Shown: one piece after another, positions 19,874 through 28,340 of the stretch | How the letters are laid out: each line of letters begins with the position of its first letter | How positions within the stretch are numbered: the first letter of the stretch is position 1 | Assembly (NCBI GenBank): GCA_022841905.1 | Contig: JALHQO010000011.1 | Location: 1-64,000, forward strand | Source: Hyphomonadaceae bacterium | Lineage (GTDB): Bacteria; Pseudomonadota; Alphaproteobacteria; Caulobacterales; Aquidulcibacteraceae | DNA length: 64,000 nt | Direction: 5' to 3' | Translations under genes and position numbers: made by a program | The notes under the pieces: generated by a model | What the model was told of the DNA's origin: nothing | Database searches by the model: none | Seen by the model: the letters and a program-made list of their open reading frames with translations, nothing else

Positions 19874-19903
19874 ACGGGCCCGGCTCGTGAGAGCCAGGCC
19901 CGT
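19874..19903 (-). terminator. Terminator downstream of the phasin gene
   Basis: A 13-bp stem (acgggcccggctc / gagccaggcccgt, one mismatch) with a GTGA loop is followed on the minus strand by TTTT, 41 bp after the phasin stop. Confidence 0.7.
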
Positions 19904-19944
19904 CCTGTTCAGCCTCTCGGGCCAAGGCCCGAAGTGGTGTTTGC

Positions 19945-20403
19945 TTAGCGCTGAGCGGTCTGGATGAATTGGCCAACGGCGTTCACGCGATCGTTGATCG
20001 GCGCGATCGTTTCCTTGGCGACACCCGAAACGAGCTCAGAAACAGTTGTGAGTTCCGCGACATAGGCCTCGAACGAGGACTTCGCGTAGTCGTTTTGCTT
20101 CTCGACGAACTCTTGGACGCTCTTGGAGGTCATGAGCGACTTGGCGGCCGCGACATGCTTTTCCATGGCTTCCTTTTGGAAAGCGACGGTGCGGGCCGAG
20201 AGAGCTTCAAAGCCCTTCTGAGCGGCGGCGGCCGAGGCGACCCAAGCTTCGATGTTCTGCTTGCCGAAAGACGACGCTTCCGACATCGCAGCCAGGCTGC
20301 GGTCGATGTTCTCGCGGACGGCTTCGTTCGAAGCGCCGGTCATTTGCTCGAAGGCCTCGGTGGCCGACTTGGCGGCGCGCGGCGCGGATTTGGCGGTAGC
20401 CAT
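19945..20403 (-). CDS. Phasin family protein
   Basis: A 152-aa helical, Ala-rich protein that coats polyhydroxyalkanoate granules. The phasin_2 pattern is seen from FEQMTGASNEAVRENIDRSLAAMSEASSFGKQNIEAWVASAAAAQKGFEALSART through VEKQNDYAKSSFEAYVAELT. A basic, Ala/Pro-rich N-terminus (TAKSAPRAAKSA) could bind DNA or the granule. AAAGGAGA lies 8 nt before the ATG. Promoter region at 20479-20507. No pha synthase gene is in the window. Confidence 0.9.
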   Translation of the reverse strand: MATAKSAPRAAKSATEAFEQMTGASNEAVRENIDRSLAAMSEASSFGKQNIEAWVASAAAAQKGFEALSARTVAFQKEAMEKHVAAAKSLMTSKSVQEFVEKQNDYAKSSFEAYVAELTTVSELVSGVAKETIAPINDRVNAVGQFIQTAQR

Positions 20404-20478
20404 GGTGCGGTCTCCTTTTGTGGGCCTTGAGGCCCTGAATGGTTCACGGACTGCCGGGGAGCGGCGAATCTGGAACCA

Positions 20479-20507
20479 TATATGTTATGCTGCACCTGCG
20501 AAGTCAA
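20479..20507 (-). promoter_or_regulatory. Phasin promoter with TGC-rich repeats
   Basis: On the minus strand TTGACT (20502-20507), a 17-bp spacer and CATATA (20479-20484) form a sigma70-type promoter about 70 nt before the phasin ATG. The spacer holds GCAGGTGCAGCA, and further TGC/GCA repeats (GGTGCAGTGCAAC) sit just upstream. TGC-rich repeats are the kind of site bound by the PHA repressor PhaR in alphaproteobacteria; that regulatory link is inference. The rest of the gap 20404-20754 shows no gene. Confidence 0.6.
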
Positions 20508-20754
20508 CGGGATTTATGTTGCACTGCACCATGAATTTGCATGGCAGCTTGACGCAGCTGGAGGGGCTTGCGTTCATCTGTGATTAACCTTGTTGTCCAC
20601 AGCCTGGGGTGGCGGTGAATCGGTCGGTAACGCTCTTCGAACCCTCATTAACCGGACGGCTGCTACGGTCGCTTAACCCGGTCTAATGAATCTGTAAGCT
20701 GCGCGGCACGCGATTTGCCTGAAATTGTCCGTGTTTGTGCGGGATTGGACACCG

Positions 20755-21801
20755 ATGAGCTCTGCGGGATCGTTTTCTATTCGTGTCGTCCTCGGCGCCT
20801 TCGCGGCGATGTTCGCGCTCGGCCTGGCCGCGCCGGCATCGGCACAAGACCGCTATGCGGCTGTCGTCATCGATGCGCGCACCAATGAGGTGCTGCTGGA
20901 AGACCAGGCCGACGAGCCCCGGTTCCCGGCGTCGCTGACCAAGATGATGACGCTCTACATGCTGTTCGAAGCGATCGAGCGCGGCGATGTCGCAATGGAC
21001 ACGCGCCTGGTCGCCTCGCGCAACGCGTCGCGCCAGCCGCCGTCCCGCCTCGGCCTGCGCCGCGGCGACACCATCACCGTCGAACAGGCCATCCGCGCCC
21101 TGGTCGTCCAGTCCGCCAACGACGTCGCCACCGTGGTGGCCGAGCGCCTGGGCGGCTCGGAAGCCCGCTTCGCCGCAAACATGACGGCCCGGGCCCGCGA
21201 ATTGGGCCTGACCGATACCCGCTTCGCCAACGCCAGCGGCCTGCCGGACAATCGCCACCGCACCAATGCGCGCGACATGGCGCTGCTGGCGCAAGCAATT
21301 TGGCGTGACTTTCCAGAGCATTACGGCACTTTCTCGGATCAAAACTTCAGCTTCCGCGGCCGCTCCGTGCGCGGCCACAACCGCCTGATCGGGCAAGTCG
21401 AAGGCGTTGATGGCATCAAGACCGGGTACACCCGCGCCTCCGGTTTCAACCTCGCCACCATGGCGGAGCGCAACGGCCGCCGCGTGATCGTGGTCGTTCT
21501 CGGCGGCGAAACCGCCGCTTCCCGTGACGCCCAGGTCGCCTACCTCGTTGAGGGCGCTTACCAAGAGTATGCCCGCCGCGATGGTCCGAACGCCGCGACC
21601 TTCGCCGGACTGCCGAACCGCCGTCTCGATGTCGGCCTGGCGCCCGGGACGCTCACAGCTAGCGGGCCCCCGCCGCCGGCCGCTGGTTCGCCCTATGCGA
21701 CGTACCAGGGCATGGTGGTCGAGACACTTTCGCCGGTGCGTGCGCCGCTGGACAATTACGGCCAGGGCGATCTCGACGACACGACCGAAGAGACCGAGTA
21801 G
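20755..21801 (+). CDS. D-alanyl-D-alanine carboxypeptidase (S11 family PBP)
   Basis: A 348-aa periplasmic low-molecular-weight penicillin-binding protein that trims peptidoglycan pentapeptides. The signal peptide is cut near residue 31 (AAPASAQ). The three active-site motifs are SLTK near residue 61, SAN near 113 and KTGYT near 222. The C-terminal ~85 residues are Pro/Gly-rich and lack an amphipathic membrane anchor of the PBP5 type. The start ATG 20755 is chosen over one 10 codons upstream because it gives the cleaner signal peptide. Confidence 0.93.
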   Translation: MSSAGSFSIRVVLGAFAAMFALGLAAPASAQDRYAAVVIDARTNEVLLEDQADEPRFPASLTKMMTLYMLFEAIERGDVAMDTRLVASRNASRQPPSRLGLRRGDTITVEQAIRALVVQSANDVATVVAERLGGSEARFAANMTARARELGLTDTRFANASGLPDNRHRTNARDMALLAQAIWRDFPEHYGTFSDQNFSFRGRSVRGHNRLIGQVEGVDGIKTGYTRASGFNLATMAERNGRRVIVVVLGGETAASRDAQVAYLVEGAYQEYARRDGPNAATFAGLPNRRLDVGLAPGTLTASGPPPPAAGSPYATYQGMVVETLSPVRAPLDNYGQGDLDDTTEETE

Positions 21802-21802
21802 C

Positions 21803-22234
21803 TCACTTCAACTTCTTCAAAAGCCGGTCCCGCGCAGCCGCCAGGCGCGCGGCTTCGGCGTGCGTGCCGCCCCGATCGGGATGCGCGCGAGCCATCTTGG
21901 CGCGGTAGGCGGCGCGAATTTCATCAGCTGTTGCAGTTTGGCTGACACCCAAAACAGCGCGCGCGGCGCCATCTTCAGCATCATTTGCAGTCGCCGGCGC
22001 CGCGCGATTGCGCAGCTTCGACTCAATCTGCGGCCACCAGGTCGAGGCCAAACCGGCCAGTGCTGCACAGGCAATCGCAGGCCAAATGGCGCCCCGCAAA
22101 GCCAGCGCCAATGCTGCACCTGCTAACACAACAGCCGGCCAGCGCGGCCTGATCAGGGCGCGTTGCGCGCCGCCGAGGCGAGTCAGAAAGAGCAGCGCGA
22201 AGACCGCTCCGAGGATCAGCAATACCGGTAACAA
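21803..22234 (-). CDS. Membrane-anchored DnaJ-domain protein (TIM14-like)
   Basis: A 143-aa protein with three hydrophobic N-terminal segments (about 1-70) and a C-terminal J domain (about 92-143): AVLGVSQTATADEIRAAYRAKMARAHPDRGGTHAEAARL, with intact HPD. This N-membrane/C-terminal J layout matches the bacterial Pam18/TIM14-like group, which stimulates DnaK at the membrane. It follows mipZ by 6 bp on the same strand; its stop is 2 bp from that of the convergent carboxypeptidase. Confidence 0.88.
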   Translation of the reverse strand: MLPVLLILGAVFALLFLTRLGGAQRALIRPRWPAVVLAGAALALALRGAIWPAIACAALAGLASTWWPQIESKLRNRAAPATANDAEDGAARAVLGVSQTATADEIRAAYRAKMARAHPDRGGTHAEAARLAAARDRLLKKLK

Positions 22235-22240
22235 ATGACC

Positions 22241-23110
22241 TCAGAACTTGAGCGGTTCGCCCTCAAGCCCAGGCAGCTTCAAGGTGATGAAGAGATCCCG
22301 CAGCTCCTGGCGGGCGGCCAGATGGCCCATCTTCATCTCCCCCGCCGCACCCTCAGTGTCCAGGTCCAGCATGGTCAGCCCCTGCGGGAAGAGTTCGCGG
22401 TAGATTACCCGCTCCGAAAGGCCCGGCGCCAAGCGGAAGCCGATCCGGCTGGAAAGCGTCTTCAGCGCCTCGCCGACCCGCTGCTTATTCTTGGCCTCGA
22501 TCCGGCTAGCGGAGGTCCGGTTGCGCAGCACGACCCAGTCGATCGGGGTGCGGACGGCAAGCGCCTTCTTCTTGCGGCTCTCCCAGACCATCTCGCTATA
22601 GATCGAGGGGCGCACGATTTCGGGGCAGTTCGGATCGATATCGCCCAAGAGGTCGAAGTCGACGAAGCTGTCGTTCAACGGCGTGACCAGAGTGTCGGCC
22701 CAGGCATGAGCGGTGCGGGCGAGATAGGAATCGCCGCCGGGCGAGTCGATGACAATGAAATCGCAGGTTTCAGACAAACGCCGCAGAGCCGCGTGAAATC
22801 CGCTCTCGTCGGCGGCTTCAGCGGCGTCGAGCGAGCGGTCGCGGCTTTCATGCAGTTCGAGGATCTGCGGCGAGGCGAGCTTGGCGCTTTGGCCTGAGAT
22901 GAAGCGCGAGCGGTTCTCGATATAGCGGGTGAGCGAACGCTGGCGGACGTCGAGATCGATGACGCCAGTGCGCCGGCCCATGCGCATCAGCGCAACGATG
23001 ACGTGCATGGCGACGGTCGATTTGCCGGCCCCGCCCTTCTGATTGCCGACGACAATCACGTGCGCCTGGCGAGGCGCGTAAACGGTGTCTGGGGTGTACG
23101 CGAGGCTCAT
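22241..23110 (-). CDS. mipZ: Division-plane positioning ATPase MipZ
   Basis: A 289-aa ParA-superfamily ATPase that forms bipolar gradients from ParB and blocks FtsZ assembly away from midcell. The deviant Walker A NQKGGAGKSTVAMH starts near residue 23; VIDLDVRQRSLTRYIENR and DFIVIDSPGGDSYLAR follow. MipZ-specific segments are PLNDSFVDFDLLGDIDP, PSIYSEMVWESRKKKA, DWVVLRNR, GFRLAPGLSERVIYRELFPQGLT and LAARQELR. The extra N-terminal ~15 residues (MSLAYTPDTVYAP) exceed the Caulobacter protein. A CtrA-type box lies 85-100 bp upstream. Confidence 0.96.
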   Translation of the reverse strand: MSLAYTPDTVYAPRQAHVIVVGNQKGGAGKSTVAMHVIVALMRMGRRTGVIDLDVRQRSLTRYIENRSRFISGQSAKLASPQILELHESRDRSLDAAEAADESGFHAALRRLSETCDFIVIDSPGGDSYLARTAHAWADTLVTPLNDSFVDFDLLGDIDPNCPEIVRPSIYSEMVWESRKKKALAVRTPIDWVVLRNRTSASRIEAKNKQRVGEALKTLSSRIGFRLAPGLSERVIYRELFPQGLTMLDLDTEGAAGEMKMGHLAARQELRDLFITLKLPGLEGEPLKF

Positions 23111-23194
23111 CGGCGCCCGCCCACGATGGCGGACGCTGCGATCTGCTGAAGAGACGCAACGCCGAGACGCATGATTAAAGCGTCGTCCATTGAG

Positions 23195-23210
23195 GTTAAG
23201 GCCGCCTTAA
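23195..23210 (-). promoter_or_regulatory. CtrA-type binding box between mipZ and panC
   Basis: The minus strand reads TTAAGGCGGCCTTAAC, an exact match to the full CtrA consensus TTAA-N7-TTAAC. It lies 85-100 bp upstream of the mipZ ATG and 41-56 bp upstream of panC. CtrA is the cell-cycle master regulator of this lineage. Which promoter it controls is inference, though the orientation points to mipZ. Confidence 0.65.
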
Positions 23211-23250
23211 GCGGCTTGACGCGGGCGCCCGCGCGAAGGATGCGAAACGG

Positions 23251-24102
23251 ATGAGCGCTTCTCCTCTTTCCGCCGCGCGCGACGTTGCGGGCCTGCGCGC
23301 CGCCGTTAATGGCTGGCGCAAGGCCGGCTTGAGCGTCGGCCTCGTGCCGACGATGGGGGCGCTGCACGAGGGGCATCTCTCGCTGGTGCGCACAGCCAAG
23401 GCGCGTTGCGACCGCGTCGTTGCGAGCTTGTTCGTCAATCCGCGCCAGTTCGCACCGCACGAGGATTTCGAGCGCTATCCGCGCGACGAAGCCGGCGATT
23501 CCACTTTGCTCGCCAGCGCCGGCTGCGATCTCCTCTTCGCGCCGGAACGAACGGTGATGTACCCCGAAGGCTTCTCCACCAATGTCATCGTGACGAGCGT
23601 GTCTACGCCGCTCGAAGGCGAAATGCGGCCGCACTTCTTTGGCGGCGTCGCCACGGTGGTGACGAAGCTCCTGCTGCAATGCCTGCCGGACGCGGCGTTC
23701 TTTGGCGAAAAAGATTATCAGCAACTCCTCGTCATCAAGCGGCTGGCGCACGATCTCGACATGCCGATCGAAATCGTCGGCTGCCCGACCGTGCGCGAGC
23801 ACGATGGTTTGGCGATGTCGTCGCGCAATGCGTATTTGAATGCGGACGAACGCCGCGTCGCGGGTCGGCTTAATCTTGTCCTGCATGAAGCTATCAAAGC
23901 CGTGCGCGGCGGCGCTGCAATTGTTGATGCGGAAGCCGAAGCTTCGCGGCATTTGAGCGCGGCGGGCTTCACAAGCATCGATTACGTCGCCATCCGCGAT
24001 GCGGAGACACTTGAGCGATTGGATGAGCTGCGCGACCCCGCACGTGTGCTGGCGGCGGCGTGGTTGGGCAAGACGCGGCTGATCGATAATATGGAGGTGT
24101 AG
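23251..24102 (+). CDS. panC: Pantothenate synthetase
   Basis: A 283-aa ATP-dependent ligase joining pantoate and beta-alanine. The HIGH-type motif is MGALHEGHLSLV near residue 32. FVNPRQFAPHEDFERYPRDEAGD, the ATP/pantoate region FFGEKDYQQLLVIKRLAHDLDMPIEIVGCPTVREHDGLAMSSRNAYL (with the KMSKS-like MSSRN) and the small C-terminal domain are present. panB is not next to it. It is divergent from mipZ with the CtrA-type box in between. Confidence 0.97.
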   Translation: MSASPLSAARDVAGLRAAVNGWRKAGLSVGLVPTMGALHEGHLSLVRTAKARCDRVVASLFVNPRQFAPHEDFERYPRDEAGDSTLLASAGCDLLFAPERTVMYPEGFSTNVIVTSVSTPLEGEMRPHFFGGVATVVTKLLLQCLPDAAFFGEKDYQQLLVIKRLAHDLDMPIEIVGCPTVREHDGLAMSSRNAYLNADERRVAGRLNLVLHEAIKAVRGGAAIVDAEAEASRHLSAAGFTSIDYVAIRDAETLERLDELRDPARVLAAAWLGKTRLIDNMEV

Positions 24103-24878
24103 CGCTGCGCTTCGCGCATGCGTCATCCTTGTTGGCTTGCGCCTAAACAGTCCGCCTTCGCCAAGGCTTCGGCGGGACGCTCTCGCTTACGCGAGCGCGG
24201 AGAGCGGGACGCGGATGGCTCGCGCCTGGTAAGTTGCGGCTCGTGAGAGCCGCTGACGACGCGGGGCCTTCCGCGTCCCGTGACTGGATTTCATCGGCGC
24301 CGTCGCGGGAGATGTTTCACTCCTGGAGGCGGCGCAGCCGATGACGTGCGGGTCGCGCTGTTCGACGCGGTCCCCGGTGCTTCTCCCACGCGGTTACAAC
24401 CCCGCAGGCTTCTGCGTCTGATGCGATACGCGACACGAGACAGTCCAAGGGGTCTGTCCAGCTCGGGCCTCGCCTTCCCGCGATGGCTTGCGGGAGACAT
24501 CAGCGCTTCACGCTCAATCACATCGCTCATCGCATCGGTACGAACAGGGCTGCCGACTGCTCTCCACGCGGAACGATGAGAGGAGTGTAAGCGCGATTGA
24601 GCGCGGTCGGATTGCCGGCGATCTATCCCCGCATTCCCGAACCGCCACGCAGCACGTGCAGCGCCCGTCACGCAGAGGCGCGCAAAGTTGTCCTCGGAAT
24701 TGAAGTCCCTAGTCCGCCGCTTCACGGCGGGAACTTCGTCGCCACGAGAAATCACAGCCACGGACTCCGAATATCGGCAGGCATAGCGCGAAGCGTGTTA
24801 CCCTCACGCCTCCTCATCAAGCGAGCGCGCCACGCCATCCGGCGGCGATGCGCTTGGAGCGCCGTTAGGAACCACGCC
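24103..24878. other. 776-bp gap without a recognisable gene
   Basis: This is the longest non-coding stretch of the window. Track ORFs on both strands here give Arg/Ser-rich products without family features. The region has many short dyads (gctctcgcttacgcgagcg near 24180, gacagtccaaggggtctgtc near 24441, cccgcgatggcttgcggg near 24479) and a REP-like element at 24150-24177. No conserved segments of tmRNA, RNase P RNA or SRP RNA were found by eye. It could hold an unrecognised structured RNA or a decayed gene. Confidence 0.4.
24150..24177. repeat. REP-like palindrome, type ccgccTTCGCC..GGCTTCggcgg
   Basis: The sequence tccgccttcgccaaggcttc followed by ggcggga folds into a stem ccgcc/ggcgg with an imperfect inner dyad. 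The same plan (ccctccttcgctaaagcttcggaggg) occurs at 47225-47250. These look like members of one family of extragenic palindromes. Confidence 0.5.
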
Positions 24879-25073
24879 ATGGCTGATGACGCCTTCTTCG
24901 CTCTGCGCTCGCGCGCCTACGATCTCGCCGACACCGGCCGCTATAAGAGCTGGGCCGAGATCGCACAGGCGCTGAACGCGGAAGGCTCCGTGCCGGCTTT
25001 GGTCACGCGTCTGGCCAGTGACGCGCAATCGGTGATGATGATTACGCGCTGCTGCACGCAAGCGCGCGCGTAG
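24879..25073 (+). CDS. Small hypothetical protein (64 aa)
   Basis: MADDAFFALRSRAYDLADTGRYKSW... is a compact, mixed-charge 64-aa protein with a conserved-looking C-terminus (LVTRLASDAQSVMMITRCCTQARA, with a Cys-Cys pair). The track extends the ORF 94 codons upstream into the gap, but composition changes sharply at this ATG. A strong hairpin terminator follows. I recall similar short proteins in Caulobacterales but can name no family or function. The first ~50 residues could form a helix-turn-helix-like fold, which is speculative. Confidence 0.65.
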   Translation: MADDAFFALRSRAYDLADTGRYKSWAEIAQALNAEGSVPALVTRLASDAQSVMMITRCCTQARA

Positions 25074-25096
25074 CAGCTCCCGCGCACCGCACAGAA

Positions 25097-25127
25097 AAAG
25101 GGCCGCAGCTTTCGCCGCGGCCCTTTT
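25097..25127. terminator. Bidirectional intrinsic terminator
   Basis: A perfect 11-bp stem aaaagggccgc / gcggccctttt with a 9-nt loop. The plus side runs on as TTTTGTTTTG and the minus side as TTTTTCTG. It can terminate both the small protein gene and the convergent large gene. Confidence 0.88.
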
Positions 25128-25148
25128 GTTTTGTGCCTCGCAGCGCTG

Positions 25149-26213
25149 TTACGGCGTCGCGGGCGCCGGTTCGGCTGGCGTGGCCGGCGTTTCAGCAGCA
25201 GGCGCCGCTTCAGCCGGTTGCGCCGGCGCGGGCGCCACAGCTTCGCTCGGCGGCAGAATGCGCTGCAGAGCCGAGATGTCGCCTTGCACGACGTAGAAGA
25301 TCTCTCGATTGCGCGAGCCCCCTTCTTGCGCCGGATCGTCGTTATAGACCTCGTAAGTGGTCCAATCGTCGTCCGTGGTCGCCGGGTTGTCCAAGTGCGC
25401 GGCGCCAAGCAGCGCGTCCATGCGGTCATAAACTTCCGCAAGCACGTTCTCTTCGGTGCCGGTGTAGACGACACGCAGCGCTTGGCCGCCCGGGGTTTGG
25501 CCGGTTTTGCCGATCAACAACGCGCCCGGCGCGCGGCCGGTGAACGGATAGCCGACCTGATAGCAATATTGGCCGGACACGACGCGCGGCTCGACAGCCA
25601 TCAGCGGGCCGCTCGGCGTCAGATTGCGCTGACGCATGACCGGCGGAATGGCGACGACGGCTTGTTGGATAATCGAAGTGATCGAGTCAGCCGAGGCGTC
25701 CGAACAGTTCTCGACGTAGAAGAACGGACGCGCGGTAATTTCCACGACTTGATATTGCAGGCCTTCGAACGTGGCGTTCGGCAGCGCGCCAAGATCGGCG
25801 GTGATTGCGGCAGCGGCCGGTTCGATCAGCGGCGCAACGTCGCCGCCGGTGAGCACGGCGAAACGATCGAGCGGGTTTGGCCCGAGGTCTTGCTCGAGCT
25901 TCACTTGCACGCGCGAACCTTCGCCATCGGGCGAGACGGTGTAAACGACGCGGCCAGTGGCGCCGTCAGCGTAGGTAACCGGCGCCGTGACGGTGTCGCC
26001 TTCGACACTCGCCGCTTCCGCGACAGTTACGCCTTCGACAACGGTGGCGCCGACGGGCGTCGATGCCAAGCGCGCCAGCACCGTCGTCGACGGCGCTTCA
26101 ACTTGCAGCGTCTGGCTGCGGCTGGCGACCGGCGGCACGAGGAAATAACTCGCGCCCGCTGCGACCAGCACCAAAATTAGAACGATCAAAACGATCCGTA
26201 CGACACCACCCAT
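25149..26213 (-). CDS. Membrane-anchored periplasmic protein of unknown function
   Basis: A 354-aa protein with one N-terminal membrane helix (VRIVLIVLILVLVAAGASYFLV) and a large exported domain. The domain has two Cys-containing segments (YVENCSDAS, SGQYCYQVGYPF) and ends in a 40-residue Ala/Pro tail (PAQPAEAAPAAETPATPAEP). The N-terminal half resembles polyketide-cyclase/SRPBCC-like strands (APSTTVLARLASTP...VVYTVSPDGEGSRVQVKLEQDLGPNP), which is tentative. AAGGAGGG 7-14 nt upstream fixes the start at 26213; the track ORF runs 111 codons further. No function assigned. Confidence 0.75.
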   Translation of the reverse strand: MGGVVRIVLIVLILVLVAAGASYFLVPPVASRSQTLQVEAPSTTVLARLASTPVGATVVEGVTVAEAASVEGDTVTAPVTYADGATGRVVYTVSPDGEGSRVQVKLEQDLGPNPLDRFAVLTGGDVAPLIEPAAAAITADLGALPNATFEGLQYQVVEITARPFFYVENCSDASADSITSIIQQAVVAIPPVMRQRNLTPSGPLMAVEPRVVSGQYCYQVGYPFTGRAPGALLIGKTGQTPGGQALRVVYTGTEENVLAEVYDRMDALLGAAHLDNPATTDDDWTTYEVYNDDPAQEGGSRNREIFYVVQGDISALQRILPPSEAVAPAPAQPAEAAPAAETPATPAEPAPATP

Positions 26214-26384
26214 CGCAACTACCCTCCTTGAGCTTCTGCCCCAAGCTTGCCACTCCCTAGCAAACCCGCGCCCCGCCCCAAACCCCCAAATACGGGAACC
26301 TTGCGCGCACAAAGGCCGAACGGCGCTTTTCCGGGCGGTGCGCTCATGCTCTAAGCGCGTGATTCGAGACAAGGAACGGGCGCG

Positions 26385-27173
26385 ATGAGCGACAGCGTCA
26401 CATATGGCGGCTATCTGCGGCTCAATGAGCTTTTGGCGGCGCAGCAGCCGCAGACCGAGCAGCACGACGAATTGCTGTTCGTGATCCTGCACCAGACCAT
26501 GGAGCTCTGGATGAAGCAGGCGATCCACGAGATCGGTGCAGCGCAAGCCGAGATACGCGCCGGAGACTTATCCCCGGCGTATAAACATATGGCGCGCGTC
26601 TCGCGCATTCAGGCTGTGATGACACAGACCTGGGATATCCTGGCGACGATGACGCCGGCGGATTATCTGCGATTCCGTTCGCTACTGGGCTCAAGCTCCG
26701 GCTTTCAATCGGCGCAGTTTCGCGTGCTCGAATACAAGCTCGGCATGAAGGACGCAGCGTTCCTGCGCCATCATCCAGAAGGCAGCGCTGACCGTAAGGC
26801 GCTCGAGACGGCGCTCGCCGAGCCCAGCCTTTATGAAGACGCGATCGAGCAATTGGCCAAAGCTGGATTCGATGTTCCCGAGAGCGCCTATCGCGGCGGC
26901 GCGCAGGCGTATGCGCCAAGCGCCGCGGTCGAAGATGCGTGGCTCGAAGTTTATCGCGACACGGAGAAATACTGGCAGCTCTACCAGCTGGCCGAAAAGC
27001 TCATCGATCTCGACGATGCGATGCTCACTTGGCGTCACAAGCATGTGCTGACGGTAGAGCGCATCATCGGCGGCAAGCGCGGCACGGGCGGCACGGAGGG
27101 CGTTGGCTATCTGCAGCGTACGTTGGCGCGGCGCGCGTTTCCGGAATTGTGGACGGTCAGGACGCGGCTTTGA
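26385..27173 (+). CDS. kynA: Tryptophan 2,3-dioxygenase
   Basis: A 262-aa heme enzyme that opens the indole ring of tryptophan to N-formylkynurenine. Family segments: TYGGYLRLNELLAAQQP, HDELLFVILHQTMELWMKQAIHEI (with the distal His of the heme pocket), RIQAVMTQTWDILATMTPADYLRFR, GSSSGFQSAQFRVLEYKLG, and the C-terminal MLTWRHKHVLTVERIIGGKRGTGGTEGVGYL with the proximal heme His. It overlaps the kynureninase gene by 4 bp (TTGA). No kynB formamidase is seen in the window. Confidence 0.97.
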   Translation: MSDSVTYGGYLRLNELLAAQQPQTEQHDELLFVILHQTMELWMKQAIHEIGAAQAEIRAGDLSPAYKHMARVSRIQAVMTQTWDILATMTPADYLRFRSLLGSSSGFQSAQFRVLEYKLGMKDAAFLRHHPEGSADRKALETALAEPSLYEDAIEQLAKAGFDVPESAYRGGAQAYAPSAAVEDAWLEVYRDTEKYWQLYQLAEKLIDLDDAMLTWRHKHVLTVERIIGGKRGTGGTEGVGYLQRTLARRAFPELWTVRTRL

Positions 27174-28339
27174 AAAGCTACAAACACCTCTTCTCCCGCG
27201 CCCTCGCCGCCTCGCCCGGGCGGCTCCACTTCGCCGCGCACTCGCATCATCTGTGGCCTGATGCTTCCTATGACGGGCACATGGCGGCGTGGGACGATGC
27301 GGCGGTGCTGGCGGATAAGAAATGGGAGCGCGTCTTCGGCGAGGTAATCCCGGAGGCGCAAGCCAACATCGCGCACGAACTGGGCTTGCCCGATCCAAGC
27401 ACGATCGGCTTGGCGCCGAACACGCATGACCTGCTGATGCGCCTCTTCTCAGCGCGGCGCGGCTCTGGTCCGATTGAAGTGCTGACCAGCGACGGCGAGT
27501 TTCACTCTTTCCGCCGGCAAGCCGCGCGCTGGGAAGAAGATGGGTACGTCAAACGCCGCGTCGTGCCGTGCGAACCATTTTCGACGTTTGGCGAACGCTT
27601 CGTCGCGGCGCTGCGCGAGAAGACGCCGGACATCGTGTTTCTTTCACACGTCATGTTTCGCAGCGGCTTGCGCTTCGATGCGATCGAGGAGGTCGCGGCG
27701 CTAGCTTCGCCGGACGGCATGTGGACAGCGCTCGATCTCTATCACTCGTTCATGGCGATGCCGTGCGATTTCTCAAGCGTCGCTGATCGCGTGTTCCTGC
27801 TCGGCGGCGGCTACAAGTATGCGATGGCCGGCGAAGGCGCAGGCTTCATCCATGCGCCGCCAGGTTACGCGACACGCCCAAGCTTCACCGGATGGTTCGC
27901 CGATTTCGGCGCCATGGAAGGCAAGCAAGGCGAAATCGCCTACGGCCGCGATGGCTCGCGCTTTCTTGGCGCGACGTACGATCCGACCGGGCTTTATCGC
28001 TTCAACGCGGTGTGTGCGATGCTCGCCCGCGAGGGCGTGACGACGGCGGACGTGACAGCGCGCGTGGCAGCTTTGCGTGAACCGCTGGAGTCGGCGATTG
28101 CTTCCGGCGAAGCTGGCGTGTTGCGCGAAGCAGAGATCGTACGCCCGAACGCTAGCGGCCCGAACGCGCGCTTCGTGGCGCTGCGGCATCCGAATGCTGT
28201 GGCGTGGAAGAAGGCACTGATGGATGCGAATATCATAACCGACGCGCGCGACGATGTGCTGCGGATCGGGTTGGGTCTTTATCATGATGGTGATGATGTG
28301 CCGGCGTTCTGCGCTGCGGCGGCGCGGGCGCTCGCCTAG
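27170..28339 (+). CDS. kynU: Kynureninase-like PLP enzyme (class V aminotransferase fold)
   Basis: A 389-aa fold-type I PLP enzyme coupled to tryptophan dioxygenase, so it probably cleaves kynurenine to anthranilate. Features: RLHFAAHSHHLWPDASY near the N-terminus, TALDLYHSFMAMPCDF, and the PLP-lysine segment FLLGGGYKYAMAGEGAGF. The start is taken as TTG 27170, overlapping the upstream stop as TTGA with AGGA 8 nt upstream. An in-frame GTG at 27149 would add seven residues. It differs from canonical KynU and belongs to the proteobacterial variant often beside kynA; other class V activities remain possible. Confidence 0.8.
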   Translation: MKSYKHLFSRALAASPGRLHFAAHSHHLWPDASYDGHMAAWDDAAVLADKKWERVFGEVIPEAQANIAHELGLPDPSTIGLAPNTHDLLMRLFSARRGSGPIEVLTSDGEFHSFRRQAARWEEDGYVKRRVVPCEPFSTFGERFVAALREKTPDIVFLSHVMFRSGLRFDAIEEVAALASPDGMWTALDLYHSFMAMPCDFSSVADRVFLLGGGYKYAMAGEGAGFIHAPPGYATRPSFTGWFADFGAMEGKQGEIAYGRDGSRFLGATYDPTGLYRFNAVCAMLAREGVTTADVTARVAALREPLESAIASGEAGVLREAEIVRPNASGPNARFVALRHPNAVAWKKALMDANIITDARDDVLRIGLGLYHDGDDVPAFCAAAARALA

Positions 28340-28340
28340 A

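Noticed and set aside
24291-24761. 156-aa minus-strand ORF in the large gap, including ...EDNFARLCV...
   Set aside because: I considered a tmRNA tag-like reading (DNFA), but there is no stop after an ALAA-type end and no tRNA-like domain; the ORF itself looks random.
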